A model generated the notes under the pieces. That model was not told the DNA's origin. It saw nothing but the letters and a program-made list of their open reading frames with translations, and did not search any database. From Candidatus Omnitrophota bacterium (lineage in GTDB: Bacteria > Omnitrophota > Gorgyraeia > Gygaellales > JAHJCI01): DNA of 26,227 bases. The translations under genes were made by a program, and so were the position numbers. The DNA lies in NCBI GenBank assembly GCA_016783355.1, contig JADHWR010000011.1, positions 1 through 26,227 of the forward strand, written 5' to 3'. Position 1 is the first letter of the stretch. Every line of letters begins with the position of its first letter. Below, piece by piece: positions 1 through 8,095 of this stretch.

Positions 1-48
1 CAGGCGCAAAATTTTTCTCAACTTTCCTTTCGTGTTCAAGTCTGACTA

Positions 49-123
49 TCGGGGGAGCGGGACTTGAACCCGCGGCCTCTTGAACCCCATTCAAGCGCGC
101 TAGCCAAACTGCGCCACCCCCCG
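49..123 (-). tRNA. tRNA-Pro (anticodon GGG)
   Basis: The minus strand folds as a cloverleaf. The acceptor stem CGGGGGG pairs with TCCCCCG (one G-T pair) and the discriminator is A. The anticodon arm is CTTGA-ATGGGGT-TCAAG, so the anticodon is GGG (proline, codon CCC). The T arm is CGGG-TTCAAGT-CCCG. CCA is not encoded. It lies downstream of gpsA, from which a palindromic repeat separates it. 75 nt, as expected for a class I tRNA. Confidence 0.95.
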
Positions 124-137
124 AATAACCTTCCTTG

Positions 138-184
138 CCCCGTTTGAAATAGGATACCACGGGTATCCGTTATTTCGAATGGGG
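138..184. repeat. Palindromic repeat (CCCCGTTYGAAATA family), copy 1
   Basis: The arms CCCCGTTTGAAATA and TATTTCGAATGGGG pair with two mismatches. Inside is a second perfect stem, GGATAC/GTATCC. The element begins one base after the gpsA stop codon and ends before tRNA-Pro. The same arms occur at 24731–24853, again one base after a stop codon. It could act as a 3' mRNA hairpin or attenuator, but it lacks the T-run of a classical terminator. Confidence 0.7.
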
Positions 185-185
185 T

Positions 186-1175
186 TTACTCCTCTTTTAA
201 TTCCCTCGTCATCAAGTCCTTAACTGCCTGGCGAGGACTTTTGTTTTTATAAAGAACGTAATAAATCTCGCAGGTAATCGGCATTTTTACCTTATACTTA
301 CGACTGAGTTGATAAGCAGCCTTTACTGTCGGCACACCCTCGGCAACCATCTGCATTGAACGGACAACCTCTTTCAAGCTCTTGCCTTTAGCAATCTCTT
401 CTCCCAGGGAACGATTACGGCTAAACGGACTAACACAGGTCGTGACCAAATCTCCCAAGCCGCTTATGCCGCTAAAAGTAGCCTGCCTTGCACCTAATTT
501 TATCCCTAACCGGGAAATCTCAGCTAATCCGCGTGAAAGCAATGCGGCTTTTGTATTAGTGCCAAAGCCTAAGCCATCGGATATCCCGCAGGCAATGGCA
601 ATGATATTTTTCAAAGTCCCGCCCAACTCTACCCCAATTACATCTGAATTTGTATAAACACGAAGATAATCGCTACTAAAAACATCAGCCAGCTTTTGCC
701 TCAACCGCTTATCAGAAGAGGCAATTACTGCTGTTGTGGGAATTTTCCTTGCCACCTCATAAGCAATTGTTGGCCCAGAAAGCACAGCCAATCTTACATT
801 TCCCAATTCTTCCTCAATGACCTTAGACATCCGCATTAAGGAATTTATTTCTATCCCCTTTGTTACGCTTAAAAATGCGGTTTTTTTGTCTATATTATAT
901 TTTTTTAAACGCTTGAGGATTCGACGAAGATGCTGAGAAGGAATTGCCAGAACGATTAAATCTTCAGCCTCTGTTGCATCCTTTAAATTGGCAGTAATCT
1001 CTAACCCGCGCGGAATTTTTATGCCGGACAGAAATCTTGAATTTATCCTCTTTTTCTTCAGATAATCTATATAATTGCTAAAGGCACCCCAGAGCTTAAC
1101 CCGAAAGCCTTTAGTGTGCAGCAAAATTGATAGGGTAGTACCCCATCCTCCATCGCCCAAAACAGATATCTTCAT
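186..1175 (-). CDS. gpsA: NAD(P)-dependent glycerol-3-phosphate dehydrogenase GpsA
   Basis: GpsA reduces dihydroxyacetone phosphate to sn-glycerol-3-phosphate in the cytoplasm, the first step of phospholipid synthesis. The dinucleotide-binding motif GDGGWGTT is at the extreme N-terminus. SGPTIAYEVA and GGTLKNIIAIACG (which holds the family's catalytic lysine) follow, and the C-terminal domain carries GISGLGDLVTTC. At 329 residues it is a normal length. I chose the ATG at 1175, giving MKISVLGDGGWG, rather than one nine codons upstream, because the Rossmann strand normally starts within a few residues of the start. An 83-bp segment covering this start is duplicated 110 bp upstream (see the repeat at 1141–1333). 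tRNA-Gly lies upstream and tRNA-Pro downstream. Confidence 0.96.
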   Translation of the reverse strand: MKISVLGDGGWGTTLSILLHTKGFRVKLWGAFSNYIDYLKKKRINSRFLSGIKIPRGLEITANLKDATEAEDLIVLAIPSQHLRRILKRLKKYNIDKKTAFLSVTKGIEINSLMRMSKVIEEELGNVRLAVLSGPTIAYEVARKIPTTAVIASSDKRLRQKLADVFSSDYLRVYTNSDVIGVELGGTLKNIIAIACGISDGLGFGTNTKAALLSRGLAEISRLGIKLGARQATFSGISGLGDLVTTCVSPFSRNRSLGEEIAKGKSLKEVVRSMQMVAEGVPTVKAAYQLSRKYKVKMPITCEIYYVLYKNKSPRQAVKDLMTRELKEE

Positions 1176-1333
1176 ATATTTGTAGTTCCCGGCCCGCCTC
1201 ACTATCTTGGCGGGCGTGATAAACAGTGCTCCTTATTCGTCGCACCATCACCCCATCCTCCATCACCCAAAACAGATATCTTCATATATTTGTAGTTCCC
1301 GGCCCGCCTCACCATCTTGGCGGGCGTGATAAA
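1141..1333. repeat. Direct duplication of the gpsA 5' end (two 83-bp copies)
   Basis: Positions 1141–1223 and 1251–1333 match over 83 bp with two substitutions, at a period of 110 bp. The first copy is the true gpsA start and its upstream region. The second encodes the same first dozen residues (MKISVLGDGGWG), then runs into unrelated codons and stops after 27 residues, so it is a dead gpsA fragment. Each copy also holds a small GCCCGCC/GGCGGGC inverted repeat. The right border of copy 2 abuts the 3' end of tRNA-Gly. Confidence 0.92.
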
Positions 1334-1403
1334 GCGGGAGACGGGAATTGAACCCGCGTATATAGCTTGGAAGGCTATTGTTCTACCACTGAACTACTCC
1401 CGC
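1333..1403 (-). tRNA. tRNA-Gly (anticodon TCC)
   Basis: The acceptor GCGGGAG pairs with CTCCCGC and the discriminator is U. The D arm has GTTCAGTGGTAGAAC. The anticodon arm is ATAGC-CTTCCAA-GCTAT, giving anticodon TCC (glycine, GGA/GGG codons). The T arm is CGGG-TTCAATT-CCCG. CCA is not encoded. It lies 9 bp from the 3' end of tRNA-Tyr and is probably co-transcribed with it. Confidence 0.95.
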
Positions 1404-1412
1404 AAATAAAAA

Positions 1413-1778
1413 TGGGCAGGACAGGATTCGAACCTGTGAAGCACTTAGTGCGCCAGATTTCAAGTGCCCTCAAGTTACCTCGAGGCTTGGACTATCTCAT
1501 CACCTTAGCTCTTCTGTCTGTTAACAACAAACAAGTAGAACGACAGGTGGTGGGCGCTTAGTCTCTGCACCTTCCCAGCACTTATTTGCAATCAGAGTTC
1601 TCTTAATAAATAAGTGCTGGGCTTGGCTCAGGATTCCCCAGCACTAATTTGATCTGCATTTTGATTTCTACAAATTAGTGCTGGGCTTCCCTGAATTCAC
1701 CCACTTTTCCATTCTGCCTTTCGGCAGAACGCTGCGTTTTTCACAGTCTGGTCCGATTGGCCACTCCGGCACCTACCC
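1413..1778 (-). tRNA. tRNA-Tyr (anticodon GTA), split by a group I intron
   Basis: The 5' exon is 1743–1778 (36 nt) and the 3' exon is 1413–1460 (48 nt). Joined, they give an 84-nt class II tRNA. The acceptor GGGTAGG pairs with CCTGCCC, and the discriminator is A. The D stem is CCG/CGG. The anticodon arm is CCAGA-CTGTAAA-TCTGG with anticodon GTA. The variable arm is GCAC-TAA-GTGC and the T arm ACAGG-TTCGAAT-CCTGT. The long variable arm and GTA identify tyrosine. The intron lies between anticodon bases U35 and A36, so the gene is useless unless spliced. The upstream ORF (1741–2382) overlaps the entire 5' exon. Confidence 0.93.
1461..1742 (-). ncRNA. Self-splicing group I intron in tRNA-Tyr
   Basis: The 282-nt intron begins after an exon U and ends in G, the group I rule. 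P1 pairs exon CUGU with intron GCAG, leaving a U·G pair at the splice site. P2 is TTCTGCC-GAAA-GGCAGAA. P3 is GTGGGTG with CGCCCAC. P4 is TTCAGG with CCTGAG. P5 (CCCAGCACTAATTTG) and P6a (CCCAGCACTTATTT) are long near-perfect stems. P7 pairs GACTA with TAGTC inside the characteristic GAGATAGTCC. P8 uses CTGTC/GACAG, and P9 is near CCTC…GAGG. No ORF lies within it. These elements appear in the expected order. I did not assign a subgroup. Confidence 0.92.
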
Positions 1779-2382
1779 AATTTTTTATATATTCATCTAT
1801 CCAAGTTTTAATTAATCCAAGTAAGCGCTTATCATTATACCGAATATGAATTAAACCATAAGGTAATTTTCTCTGACTTAAATTTGGATTACCTTTTCTG
1901 ATATAGGGCTTAGTAAATTGACTTAGGGAAACTTCTGTGGCTTTGTGCCAATATAGCTTTACTGCTTCTATGTCTTGATATGAATAAGCATAAAGGTAAA
2001 TTCTTAATCGCGCTTCTTTTACACCGCAAATCTCTCTTAAAAATCTCAAAAAGATTCTAATCATTTCTGGATTGCTATTTGCGAAATCAACTGTATCTCC
2101 CTTTAAAGTACCTTCTGCCCAATATAACATAACGCCAGCAATCTTTAAATATTCTTCTTCAAGAATTAAATTATCTTTTGTCATAAATTGAGGCTTATAT
2201 CTATTTGCTATATAATTTGCTTCAGACCGATTCCGGCGTGCAATCTTGTATTTATTCATAGAATTATACATAGTCCAAGGGGAAACACCTAGCCTTTTAG
2301 CAATTTCTTTCACATTATATTTTTTATCCCAATAAAGTTCTTTAATTCTATTTCTATCTAAGGTTTCTATTTTGGTATTCAT
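1741..2382 (-). CDS. Putative HTH–LAGLIDADG-like homing endonuclease
   Basis: This 213-residue protein has an N-terminal helix-turn-helix (about residues 10–45, containing YNVKEIAKRLGVSPWTMYNSM). A central region around residues 80–190 begins LKIAGVMLYWAEGT, resembling a LAGLIDADG helix with an acidic residue (AEG). It then has DFANSNPEMIRIFLRFL, like LAGLIDADG_3 proteins. A second such helix may be GLIKTWIDEYI. The final 12 residues (after IKN) are encoded by the tRNA-Tyr 5' exon, and the stop codon spans the exon–intron junction. The gene starts 19 bp after the alaS stop with only a weak ribosome site. Function is inferred from faint motif similarity. It could instead be a DNA-binding regulator of the same fold. 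Confidence 0.6.
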   Translation of the reverse strand: MNTKIETLDRNRIKELYWDKKYNVKEIAKRLGVSPWTMYNSMNKYKIARRNRSEANYIANRYKPQFMTKDNLILEEEYLKIAGVMLYWAEGTLKGDTVDFANSNPEMIRIFLRFLREICGVKEARLRIYLYAYSYQDIEAVKLYWHKATEVSLSQFTKPYIRKGNPNLSQRKLPYGLIHIRYNDKRLLGLIKTWIDEYIKNWVGAGVANRTRL

Positions 2383-2401
2383 TCTATCTAACTAAATTAA
2401 A

Positions 2402-4957
2402 CTACTTCTCTAAAATTATCTCCCTTAATCGATTAAATCCTAACTCAATCTTATTTATATCCCCTGCGCCTTGAGCAAAATCAGCTCTTCCGCCACCACT
2501 GCCGCCCATAACCACAGCCACTTCCCTTATTAAGCCTGCGGCTTTAAAGCCTCTATCCACTAAATCTGAACCTACACCCAGAAGCAAAAAGGCCTGATTT
2601 GCTTTTTGCGCCACCAACAAACAAATAGATTTGGGTAACTTGACTTTTACCAAATCAATTATACTTGCTAATACCTTTGTATCCAACTCAGGAATAACTT
2701 GGACAATTAGCTTAATACCTGATAAATCTTCGGCCTTGCTTAATAAATCATTTAGATACACATTTAAATCTGTCTGTGAAAGCGTTCGCCTGCCCTTTTC
2801 TAAATCTTTTAATTTCTGCGTTAGCTTCTCAATCTTACTAAGGAGCTCTGTCTCCGGAGCCTTTATGCGCTGGCTCGCCTCAGTTATAATCTCTTGCATT
2901 TGCTTTACTCTGGCATAAGCAAAGCGTGATGTTGTTGCCTCAATGCGCCGAATACCAGAGGCGACAGAGGCCGTGGATAAAATCTTAAATAATCCAATCT
3001 CACCCGTAGAACTTAGATGTGTTCCGCCGCAAAGTTCGCAGGAATAATCACCAATTGAAACCACCTTTACCCTTTGGCCGTATTTTTCCGCAAAAAACGC
3101 TAATGCTCCCCTTTGCCGTGCCTGCGATAAACTCATTGCTTTTACCACAACCTGATCATTATTCCAGATATACTGATTGACCAGTTCTTCAATCCGGCTT
3201 AGTTCCTCAAGGCTTATGCTTTGAAAATGAGTAAAATCAAAGCGAAGATATTCTCGGCTAACAAGAGAACCCTGTTGTTTTACGTGCTTTCCCAGGACTC
3301 TTCTTAATGCTGCCTGCAGGATATGTGTCGCCGTATGGTTGCGAGCAATATCTTTTCGCCGAATATCATCTATCTTCGCCAAAACAGGGTTATCCTTTTT
3401 AAACCCCCCTTGTTTTACCTTGCCAACATGAAGAATCAAGCCATCTTGTTTTTTTGTATCAATAACCTCAAAGATGTTCTTTCCTCTAATAATACTGCCT
3501 TTATCTCCTATCTGTCCGCCTGACTCCGGATAAAACGGCGTCTTATCTAAAACAATCTCTGCTTCGTCTGTTGCCTCGATTTTTTCTGCAGGCCTTCCTT
3601 CTTTAATCAAAGCCAAAATCTGTGCGCGCGCCTCTGTCTTTCCATAACCAATGAAATTTGTCTTTCTTGCCTTAATCGGCAGGTGTGCAAAATAAAAAAC
3701 ACCGGCTTCCATCTTTCCCTTTTTCTTTGAGCGCTCTTTTTGTAAAGTGAGCAGTTGATTAAATCTTTCCCGATTGAAACTTAAATTATGCTCTTTAAGC
3801 CAATCAGAGGCTATCTCAATCGGCACCCCATGGGTATCATAGAGCTGGAAGGCAACCTCGCCGCTATCTTTATCTTTGTCGCCAAAAGCCTTTGCCAATA
3901 AATCCGGCACAGAATCCAAGAGAGAAACGAAGTTTTTCTCTTCAGATAAAATAATCTGGCTAATATTCTCCCGGCGCCCCCGAAGATCTGGATAAGGATT
4001 GTGCATAATCTCGCAAACCAGAGGAGCTAATCTATAAAGAAAAGGTGCAGTAACGCCCACTGTCTTTAGATTGACAACAGCTTTACGAATAAGCTTGCGC
4101 ACAACATAACCCCTTTCTTCGTTGGAGGGAACAATGCCGTCATAAATGGCAAAGACAATGGCGCGAATATAATCAGCCACAGCATAAACCAGCTCCTTCC
4201 TGCCTCCCGCCTCTTCTTTCCGGCATGCTGAAACAATCTCTTTTATTATCGGCTGAAATAAATCTGTCTTGAAATTTGAATCTACGCCCTGCATTAAAGA
4301 AGCCAGCCGCTCTAAACCCATTCCTGTATCGATATTCTTGCGTGGCAGTGCAACTAATATACCGTTATCCCTTCGGTTAAACTGGGTAAAGACAAGATTC
4401 CAAACCTCAACGGATTCCCTTCCTTGATTAAAGAATATTTCAGAGCACGGCCCGCAGGGGCCATTTGGGCCCTTTGTTTTTGCTTGTGATGGCCAAAAAT
4501 TCTCCTTGTCCCCTAAATGCTCAATCTTCTTTTCCGCCAAGCCGATTTTATTTTTCCAAATTCTGTAAGCCTCTTTATCCTCTTTATACACAGAAACCCA
4601 CAGTTTTCTCTTATCTATTTTTAACACATCCACCAGGAATTCCCAGGCAAAGGCAATTGCTTCTTCCTTTCCATAATCGCCAAAAGAGAAGTTGCCGAGC
4701 ATCTCAAAAAAGGTATGGTGTCCGCTCGTCTTTCCTACCTTATCTAAATCATCCATACGCAGACACCGCTGGGCTGTTGCCGCTCTCTTTAAGGGCCGGC
4801 CCTTACCCAAAAACTCCTTTTTAAACTGATTCATGCCTGCTGGGGTAAAAAGAACTGTTGGGTCATCTGCCGGCACTAAAGAATCACTGGCTAAGATTTT
4901 GTGTTTCTTGGATTTAAAAAAGTCTAAAAAATTCTGGCGTAATCTATCAGTGGTCAT
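2402..4957 (-). CDS. alaS: Alanyl-tRNA synthetase
   Basis: AlaRS charges tRNA-Ala and clears mischarged serine and glycine. The 851-residue length is near the family's usual 870. The catalytic domain starts with MTTDRLRQNFLDFF and FTPAGMNQFK and holds GPNGPCGPCSEIFF. The editing domain has the metal-binding NHTATH and CELCGGTH motifs (about residues 540–650). The C-terminal DHHA1-type domain ends with GGSGGGRADFAQGAGD. The start overlaps the recX stop (ATGA at 4957–4954), so translation is probably coupled. There is no upstream untranslated region for a T-box. It is the last ordinary gene of the recA operon. Confidence 0.97.
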   Translation of the reverse strand: MTTDRLRQNFLDFFKSKKHKILASDSLVPADDPTVLFTPAGMNQFKKEFLGKGRPLKRAATAQRCLRMDDLDKVGKTSGHHTFFEMLGNFSFGDYGKEEAIAFAWEFLVDVLKIDKRKLWVSVYKEDKEAYRIWKNKIGLAEKKIEHLGDKENFWPSQAKTKGPNGPCGPCSEIFFNQGRESVEVWNLVFTQFNRRDNGILVALPRKNIDTGMGLERLASLMQGVDSNFKTDLFQPIIKEIVSACRKEEAGGRKELVYAVADYIRAIVFAIYDGIVPSNEERGYVVRKLIRKAVVNLKTVGVTAPFLYRLAPLVCEIMHNPYPDLRGRRENISQIILSEEKNFVSLLDSVPDLLAKAFGDKDKDSGEVAFQLYDTHGVPIEIASDWLKEHNLSFNRERFNQLLTLQKERSKKKGKMEAGVFYFAHLPIKARKTNFIGYGKTEARAQILALIKEGRPAEKIEATDEAEIVLDKTPFYPESGGQIGDKGSIIRGKNIFEVIDTKKQDGLILHVGKVKQGGFKKDNPVLAKIDDIRRKDIARNHTATHILQAALRRVLGKHVKQQGSLVSREYLRFDFTHFQSISLEELSRIEELVNQYIWNNDQVVVKAMSLSQARQRGALAFFAEKYGQRVKVVSIGDYSCELCGGTHLSSTGEIGLFKILSTASVASGIRRIEATTSRFAYARVKQMQEIITEASQRIKAPETELLSKIEKLTQKLKDLEKGRRTLSQTDLNVYLNDLLSKAEDLSGIKLIVQVIPELDTKVLASIIDLVKVKLPKSICLLVAQKANQAFLLLGVGSDLVDRGFKAAGLIREVAVVMGGSGGGRADFAQGAGDINKIELGFNRLREIILEK

Positions 4958-5424
4958 AGTTGATTAATTGCCTCTAAAATTTTCTCATAGGAAAATCCGC
5001 GCCGCATGAGCCAGCCATATAAGCGCTGTTTTGCCCGCCTTCGCTCAATACCCTTAAGCTTTATCCATCTCTCCTTAACCAAATCCGCAAGCACCTTTTC
5101 TTCCTTATAATCAGATTTTATCTCGGAAAATGCCTCTCTAATAAATTCTTCTTTGATCCCCTTAGTTTTCAGCTCCTGTTGTATTCTGCGCAATCCAAAG
5201 GGTTTTTTAATCCGCGACCCAATCCAGACTCGCGTAAATTCCTGATCATTAACTAAATCTTTCTCTTTGAGTAAAGAGATTGTCTTCTCAGTAACCTCTG
5301 GTGTGAATTTTTTCTGGATTAGGCGCTTGCGGATTTCGTATTCTGAACGCGGCCTAAACTTGAGCAAAAGCAAACTATAGGCATAAGGGGAAAACTTAGT
5401 CTTCCTTGAGAATAAAGTAGCCAC
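4954..5424 (-). CDS. recX: Regulatory protein RecX
   Basis: RecX binds RecA filaments and limits their activity. The 156-residue protein is built of three-helix repeats. The typical signature YAYSLLLLKFRPRSEYEIRKRL appears at about residue 13, followed by DLVNDQEFTRVWIGSR and GLRRIQQELKTKGI. The start is GTG at 5424, inside the 3' end of the protease gene (29-bp overlap), without a strong Shine-Dalgarno. The 3' end overlaps alaS by 4 bp. Its presence in the recA operon fits its role, although a protease gene separates the two. Confidence 0.92.
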   Translation of the reverse strand: MATLFSRKTKFSPYAYSLLLLKFRPRSEYEIRKRLIQKKFTPEVTEKTISLLKEKDLVNDQEFTRVWIGSRIKKPFGLRRIQQELKTKGIKEEFIREAFSEIKSDYKEEKVLADLVKERWIKLKGIERRRAKQRLYGWLMRRGFSYEKILEAINQL

Positions 5425-6859
5425 GTTGGGTTCGTATTAATACGTCGCCTTTTAAATCCTTTAGTGCCTCCTGGTAATCTGAGAGCCTGCTTATTTGAAT
5501 TTGATTTACTTCTAAGATGATATCTCCGGGCACTAAACCTGCCTCTGCTGCCGGGCTGTCGGATTTAACATTAACGACAATTACCCCTTCGTCCTGCGTG
5601 AGTCTGAAGTGTTGCTTTAACTCCTCACTAAGTTCCTTAACCTCTAAGCCGCGCCAGTCAGTAGAAACTGCTACAGCCTGCTGTTCTAAATCCTCTGGCC
5701 TTTCACCAATTTCAACCTTTAAGGTTTTCTGTTTTTTATCCCGAAAAATCAAAATTCTTGCTTTTTTACCAACAGGTGTTTGCGAGACCAAAGAAATAAG
5801 CTGGCGCACATTCTTAATATCCTTACCCTCAAACTTCTTGATAATGTCTCCGGGTTGAAAGCCAGCTTTATCTGCAGGCCCATCCTCTAAAACGCTTGCC
5901 ACTAAAACACCCTCTCTGTCGGAAAGGCCAAAATGAGCTGCTAAATCCTGATTTAAGTCCTGTATCGTTACGCCTAACCAACCGTAAAGAATCTTTTTGC
6001 CCTCCACTAAACGAGAAAGAATCCTCTTTGCATTATTAATCGGTATGGCAAAGCCAATCCCCTGATAGCCGCCACTGGTGCTAAAGATAGCAACGTTTAT
6101 CCCAATAATTTCACCCTCAAGATTAACCAATGGCCCGCCGGAGTTGCCGGGATTAATTGCAGCATCAGTCTGAATCAGATTGCTATAATCCCGCTCTTGC
6201 GATAACATCCTTCCTAACGAACGGTGCAGGGCACTGATTACGCCTACTGTTACTGTTGGCTCAGGATTGTCTAAGGCAAAACCAAAGGGGTTTCCAAATG
6301 CAATCACCCAATCGCCAATCCTTAGCCTCTCGGAATCACCCAATCGTGCCACCGGCAGATTGTGTGCCTCAATCTTAATTATTGCTAAGTCTGAACGCAC
6401 ATCCTTTCCTTTAAGTTCTGCCGTAAACTTGCGGCCATCAGGAAGTGTTACGCTAATTTTATCTGCTCTATGAACTACATGTTCATTAGTAAGAATATAA
6501 CCTTCCGGGTCAATAATTACACCCGAGCCTAAACCGCGCTGTTTGAATTCTCTCTCAGGAATGTCGCCAAAAAAATCCTCAAAAAACCGCTGGAAGAACT
6601 CATCGCCAAAAAACTGATTGCCAAAGGAACCTCCAAAATGATGTTGAAATCCACCAATGCGCTGTTTGCACTCTGTGCTGATAGAAACCACTGCCTTACC
6701 AGTTGTATCTGCTACCCGCACCACAGCATCCTGGAAATCTGAACCATAAGTCGGCGGCTCTGTCTGGCCAGATGGAGAAAAATTAAAACATGCTGAAATG
6801 AGCAACCCAATAATTAAACCGGAAATAACAGCGCTCAGATAAATAAATTTCTTCTTCAT
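5396..6859 (-). CDS. DegP/HtrA-family serine protease, predicted lipoprotein
   Basis: This periplasmic quality-control protease and chaperone has 487 residues. An N-terminal hydrophobic segment (residues 5–23) ends in the lipobox ISAC, so Cys24 may be lipidated and tether the protein to a membrane. The trypsin-like domain has the triad His127 (TNEHVV), Asp157 (SDLAI) and Ser240 (GNSGG). A Gln/Phe-rich LA loop precedes it (residues about 70–100). Two PDZ domains follow (about 290–385 and 400–487). It lies between recA and recX. Its untranslated leader carries hairpin B and Shine-Dalgarno TTAAGGAG of the shared leader module. I leave the symbol blank because degP, degQ and degS types cannot be separated by eye. 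Confidence 0.94.
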   Translation of the reverse strand: MKKKFIYLSAVISGLIIGLLISACFNFSPSGQTEPPTYGSDFQDAVVRVADTTGKAVVSISTECKQRIGGFQHHFGGSFGNQFFGDEFFQRFFEDFFGDIPEREFKQRGLGSGVIIDPEGYILTNEHVVHRADKISVTLPDGRKFTAELKGKDVRSDLAIIKIEAHNLPVARLGDSERLRIGDWVIAFGNPFGFALDNPEPTVTVGVISALHRSLGRMLSQERDYSNLIQTDAAINPGNSGGPLVNLEGEIIGINVAIFSTSGGYQGIGFAIPINNAKRILSRLVEGKKILYGWLGVTIQDLNQDLAAHFGLSDREGVLVASVLEDGPADKAGFQPGDIIKKFEGKDIKNVRQLISLVSQTPVGKKARILIFRDKKQKTLKVEIGERPEDLEQQAVAVSTDWRGLEVKELSEELKQHFRLTQDEGVIVVNVKSDSPAAEAGLVPGDIILEVNQIQISRLSDYQEALKDLKGDVLIRTQRGYFILKED

Positions 6860-7069
6860 TTCCCAGCTCCTTAATGAGACCCAAACTTATGGAATCCGCC
6901 AAAGTTCTGTGGCGGATGAACATAAGTTTGATGGTCGAATTAAACCCGATAGCTGCAAGAAAATTTAAACTAAATTTTCCCCCTAGAAATCGCGTAGCGA
7001 TTTCAGGGACTCAGTCCCGGAAATCCTTCGAATTTCACGGGGGCAGCGCTTTGCTATCGGGACAAACTC
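6860..7069 (-). promoter_or_regulatory. recA–degP intergenic leader with hairpins A and B
   Basis: Hairpin B lies at 6882–6930. Its arms CAAACTTATG/CATAAGTTTG enclose ATCCGCCA/TGGCGGAT, directly before Shine-Dalgarno TTAAGGAG. Upstream in the transcript, a closing stem CCCGATAGC (6945–6953) / GCTATCGGG (7053–7061) encloses several smaller hairpins, including GAAATCGC/GCGATTTC and GGGACT/AGTCCC. No separate promoter is evident, so this may act inside the recA transcript. Hairpin B is nearly identical to the one before recA. Confidence 0.7.
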
Positions 7070-8095
7070 TTAAACCTTAATTTTTTCTCTTGTTGCTTTT
7101 TCGATTTCTTTTTGTATTTGGGGTTTTTCCTCGAGAAATTTAACTGCCTGCTCTCTTCCTTGACCAAGCTTTTCCCCGGCATAGCTAAACCACGTGCCGG
7201 CCTTCTCTACTACACCGCAAGAAAGCCCGGCATCAAGAATGCTTTGTGTGCCGGCGATGCCTCTATCATGGAAAATTTCAAAGATCGCCTCGCGAAAAGG
7301 TGAAGCAACCTTATTTTTTACCACGCGTGCACGAATCCTTCCGCCAATAACCTGATCGCCATCCTTAAGAGAAGCAATCCTTCTTAAATCCAACCTTACT
7401 GAAGAATAAAACTTCAGTGCTCTTCCACCGGTAGTAACCTCAGGATTGCCAAACATTATACCAATCTTCATCCGGATCTGATTGATAAAAATTACGCAGG
7501 TGCGCGATTTTCCGATTGCTGCGGTTAATTTTCTTAGCGCCTGAGACATTAGTCGTGCCTGCAATCCCATATGAGCATCGCCCATCTCTCCCTCAATCTC
7601 CGCACGCGGGGTAAGCGCAGCAACAGAATCAATGACAACCAAATCAATGGCATTTGAACGCACCAATGTCTCGGCAATCTCCAGGGCTTGCTCCCCGGTA
7701 TCTGGTTGGGAGATCAAAAGCTCATCCAGGTTGAGTCCCATCTTACGTGCATAAACAGCATCAAAGGCATGCTCTGCATCAATAAAAGCAGCCGTGCCCC
7801 CGCGCTTTTGTGTCTCTTTGATCGTGCTTAAGGTAAGCGTGGTCTTTCCTGATGCCTCAGGGCCAAATATTTCGACTACGCGACCGCGCGGAAGGCCGCC
7901 TATGCCTAAGGCAACATCTAAGGTAAGTGCTCCTGTAGGAATTGCCTCAACATCTAAATGGGCGTGACTGCCTAATTTCATTATTGCGCCTTTGCCAAAT
8001 TGTTTCTCAATCTGCATTAAGGCAATCTCCAGGGCTTTCTGGCGATGATCGATCTCTTGGGTCGTGTCTTTTTCTTTCTTCTTTGTCTGAACCAT
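7070..8095 (-). CDS. recA: Recombinase RecA
   Basis: RecA forms ATP-dependent filaments on single-stranded DNA for recombination and repair. At 341 residues it is typical. Walker A is GPEASGKT (78–85). IDSVAALTP is the Walker B region, and FINQIRMKIGIMFGNPETT-like residues (FINQIRMKIG, then GNPEVTTGG) form loop L2. The C-terminus is lysine-rich and less acidic than in E. coli. The start ATG at 8095 follows a GGGGG ribosome site. It has its own consensus promoter and a 220-nt structured leader. I saw no obvious LexA box. Confidence 0.98.
   Translation of the reverse strand: MVQTKKKEKDTTQEIDHRQKALEIALMQIEKQFGKGAIMKLGSHAHLDVEAIPTGALTLDVALGIGGLPRGRVVEIFGPEASGKTTLTLSTIKETQKRGGTAAFIDAEHAFDAVYARKMGLNLDELLISQPDTGEQALEIAETLVRSNAIDLVVIDSVAALTPRAEIEGEMGDAHMGLQARLMSQALRKLTAAIGKSRTCVIFINQIRMKIGIMFGNPEVTTGGRALKFYSSVRLDLRRIASLKDGDQVIGGRIRARVVKNKVASPFREAIFEIFHDRGIAGTQSILDAGLSCGVVEKAGTWFSYAGEKLGQGREQAVKFLEEKPQIQKEIEKATREKIKV

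Noticed and set aside
1367..1561. Plus-strand frame across tRNA-Gly and the intron
   Set aside because: It lies over RNA genes on the other strand and has no protein-like features.
4958..5100. T-box riboswitch upstream of alaS
   Set aside because: alaS starts inside the recX stop, so there is no untranslated leader.
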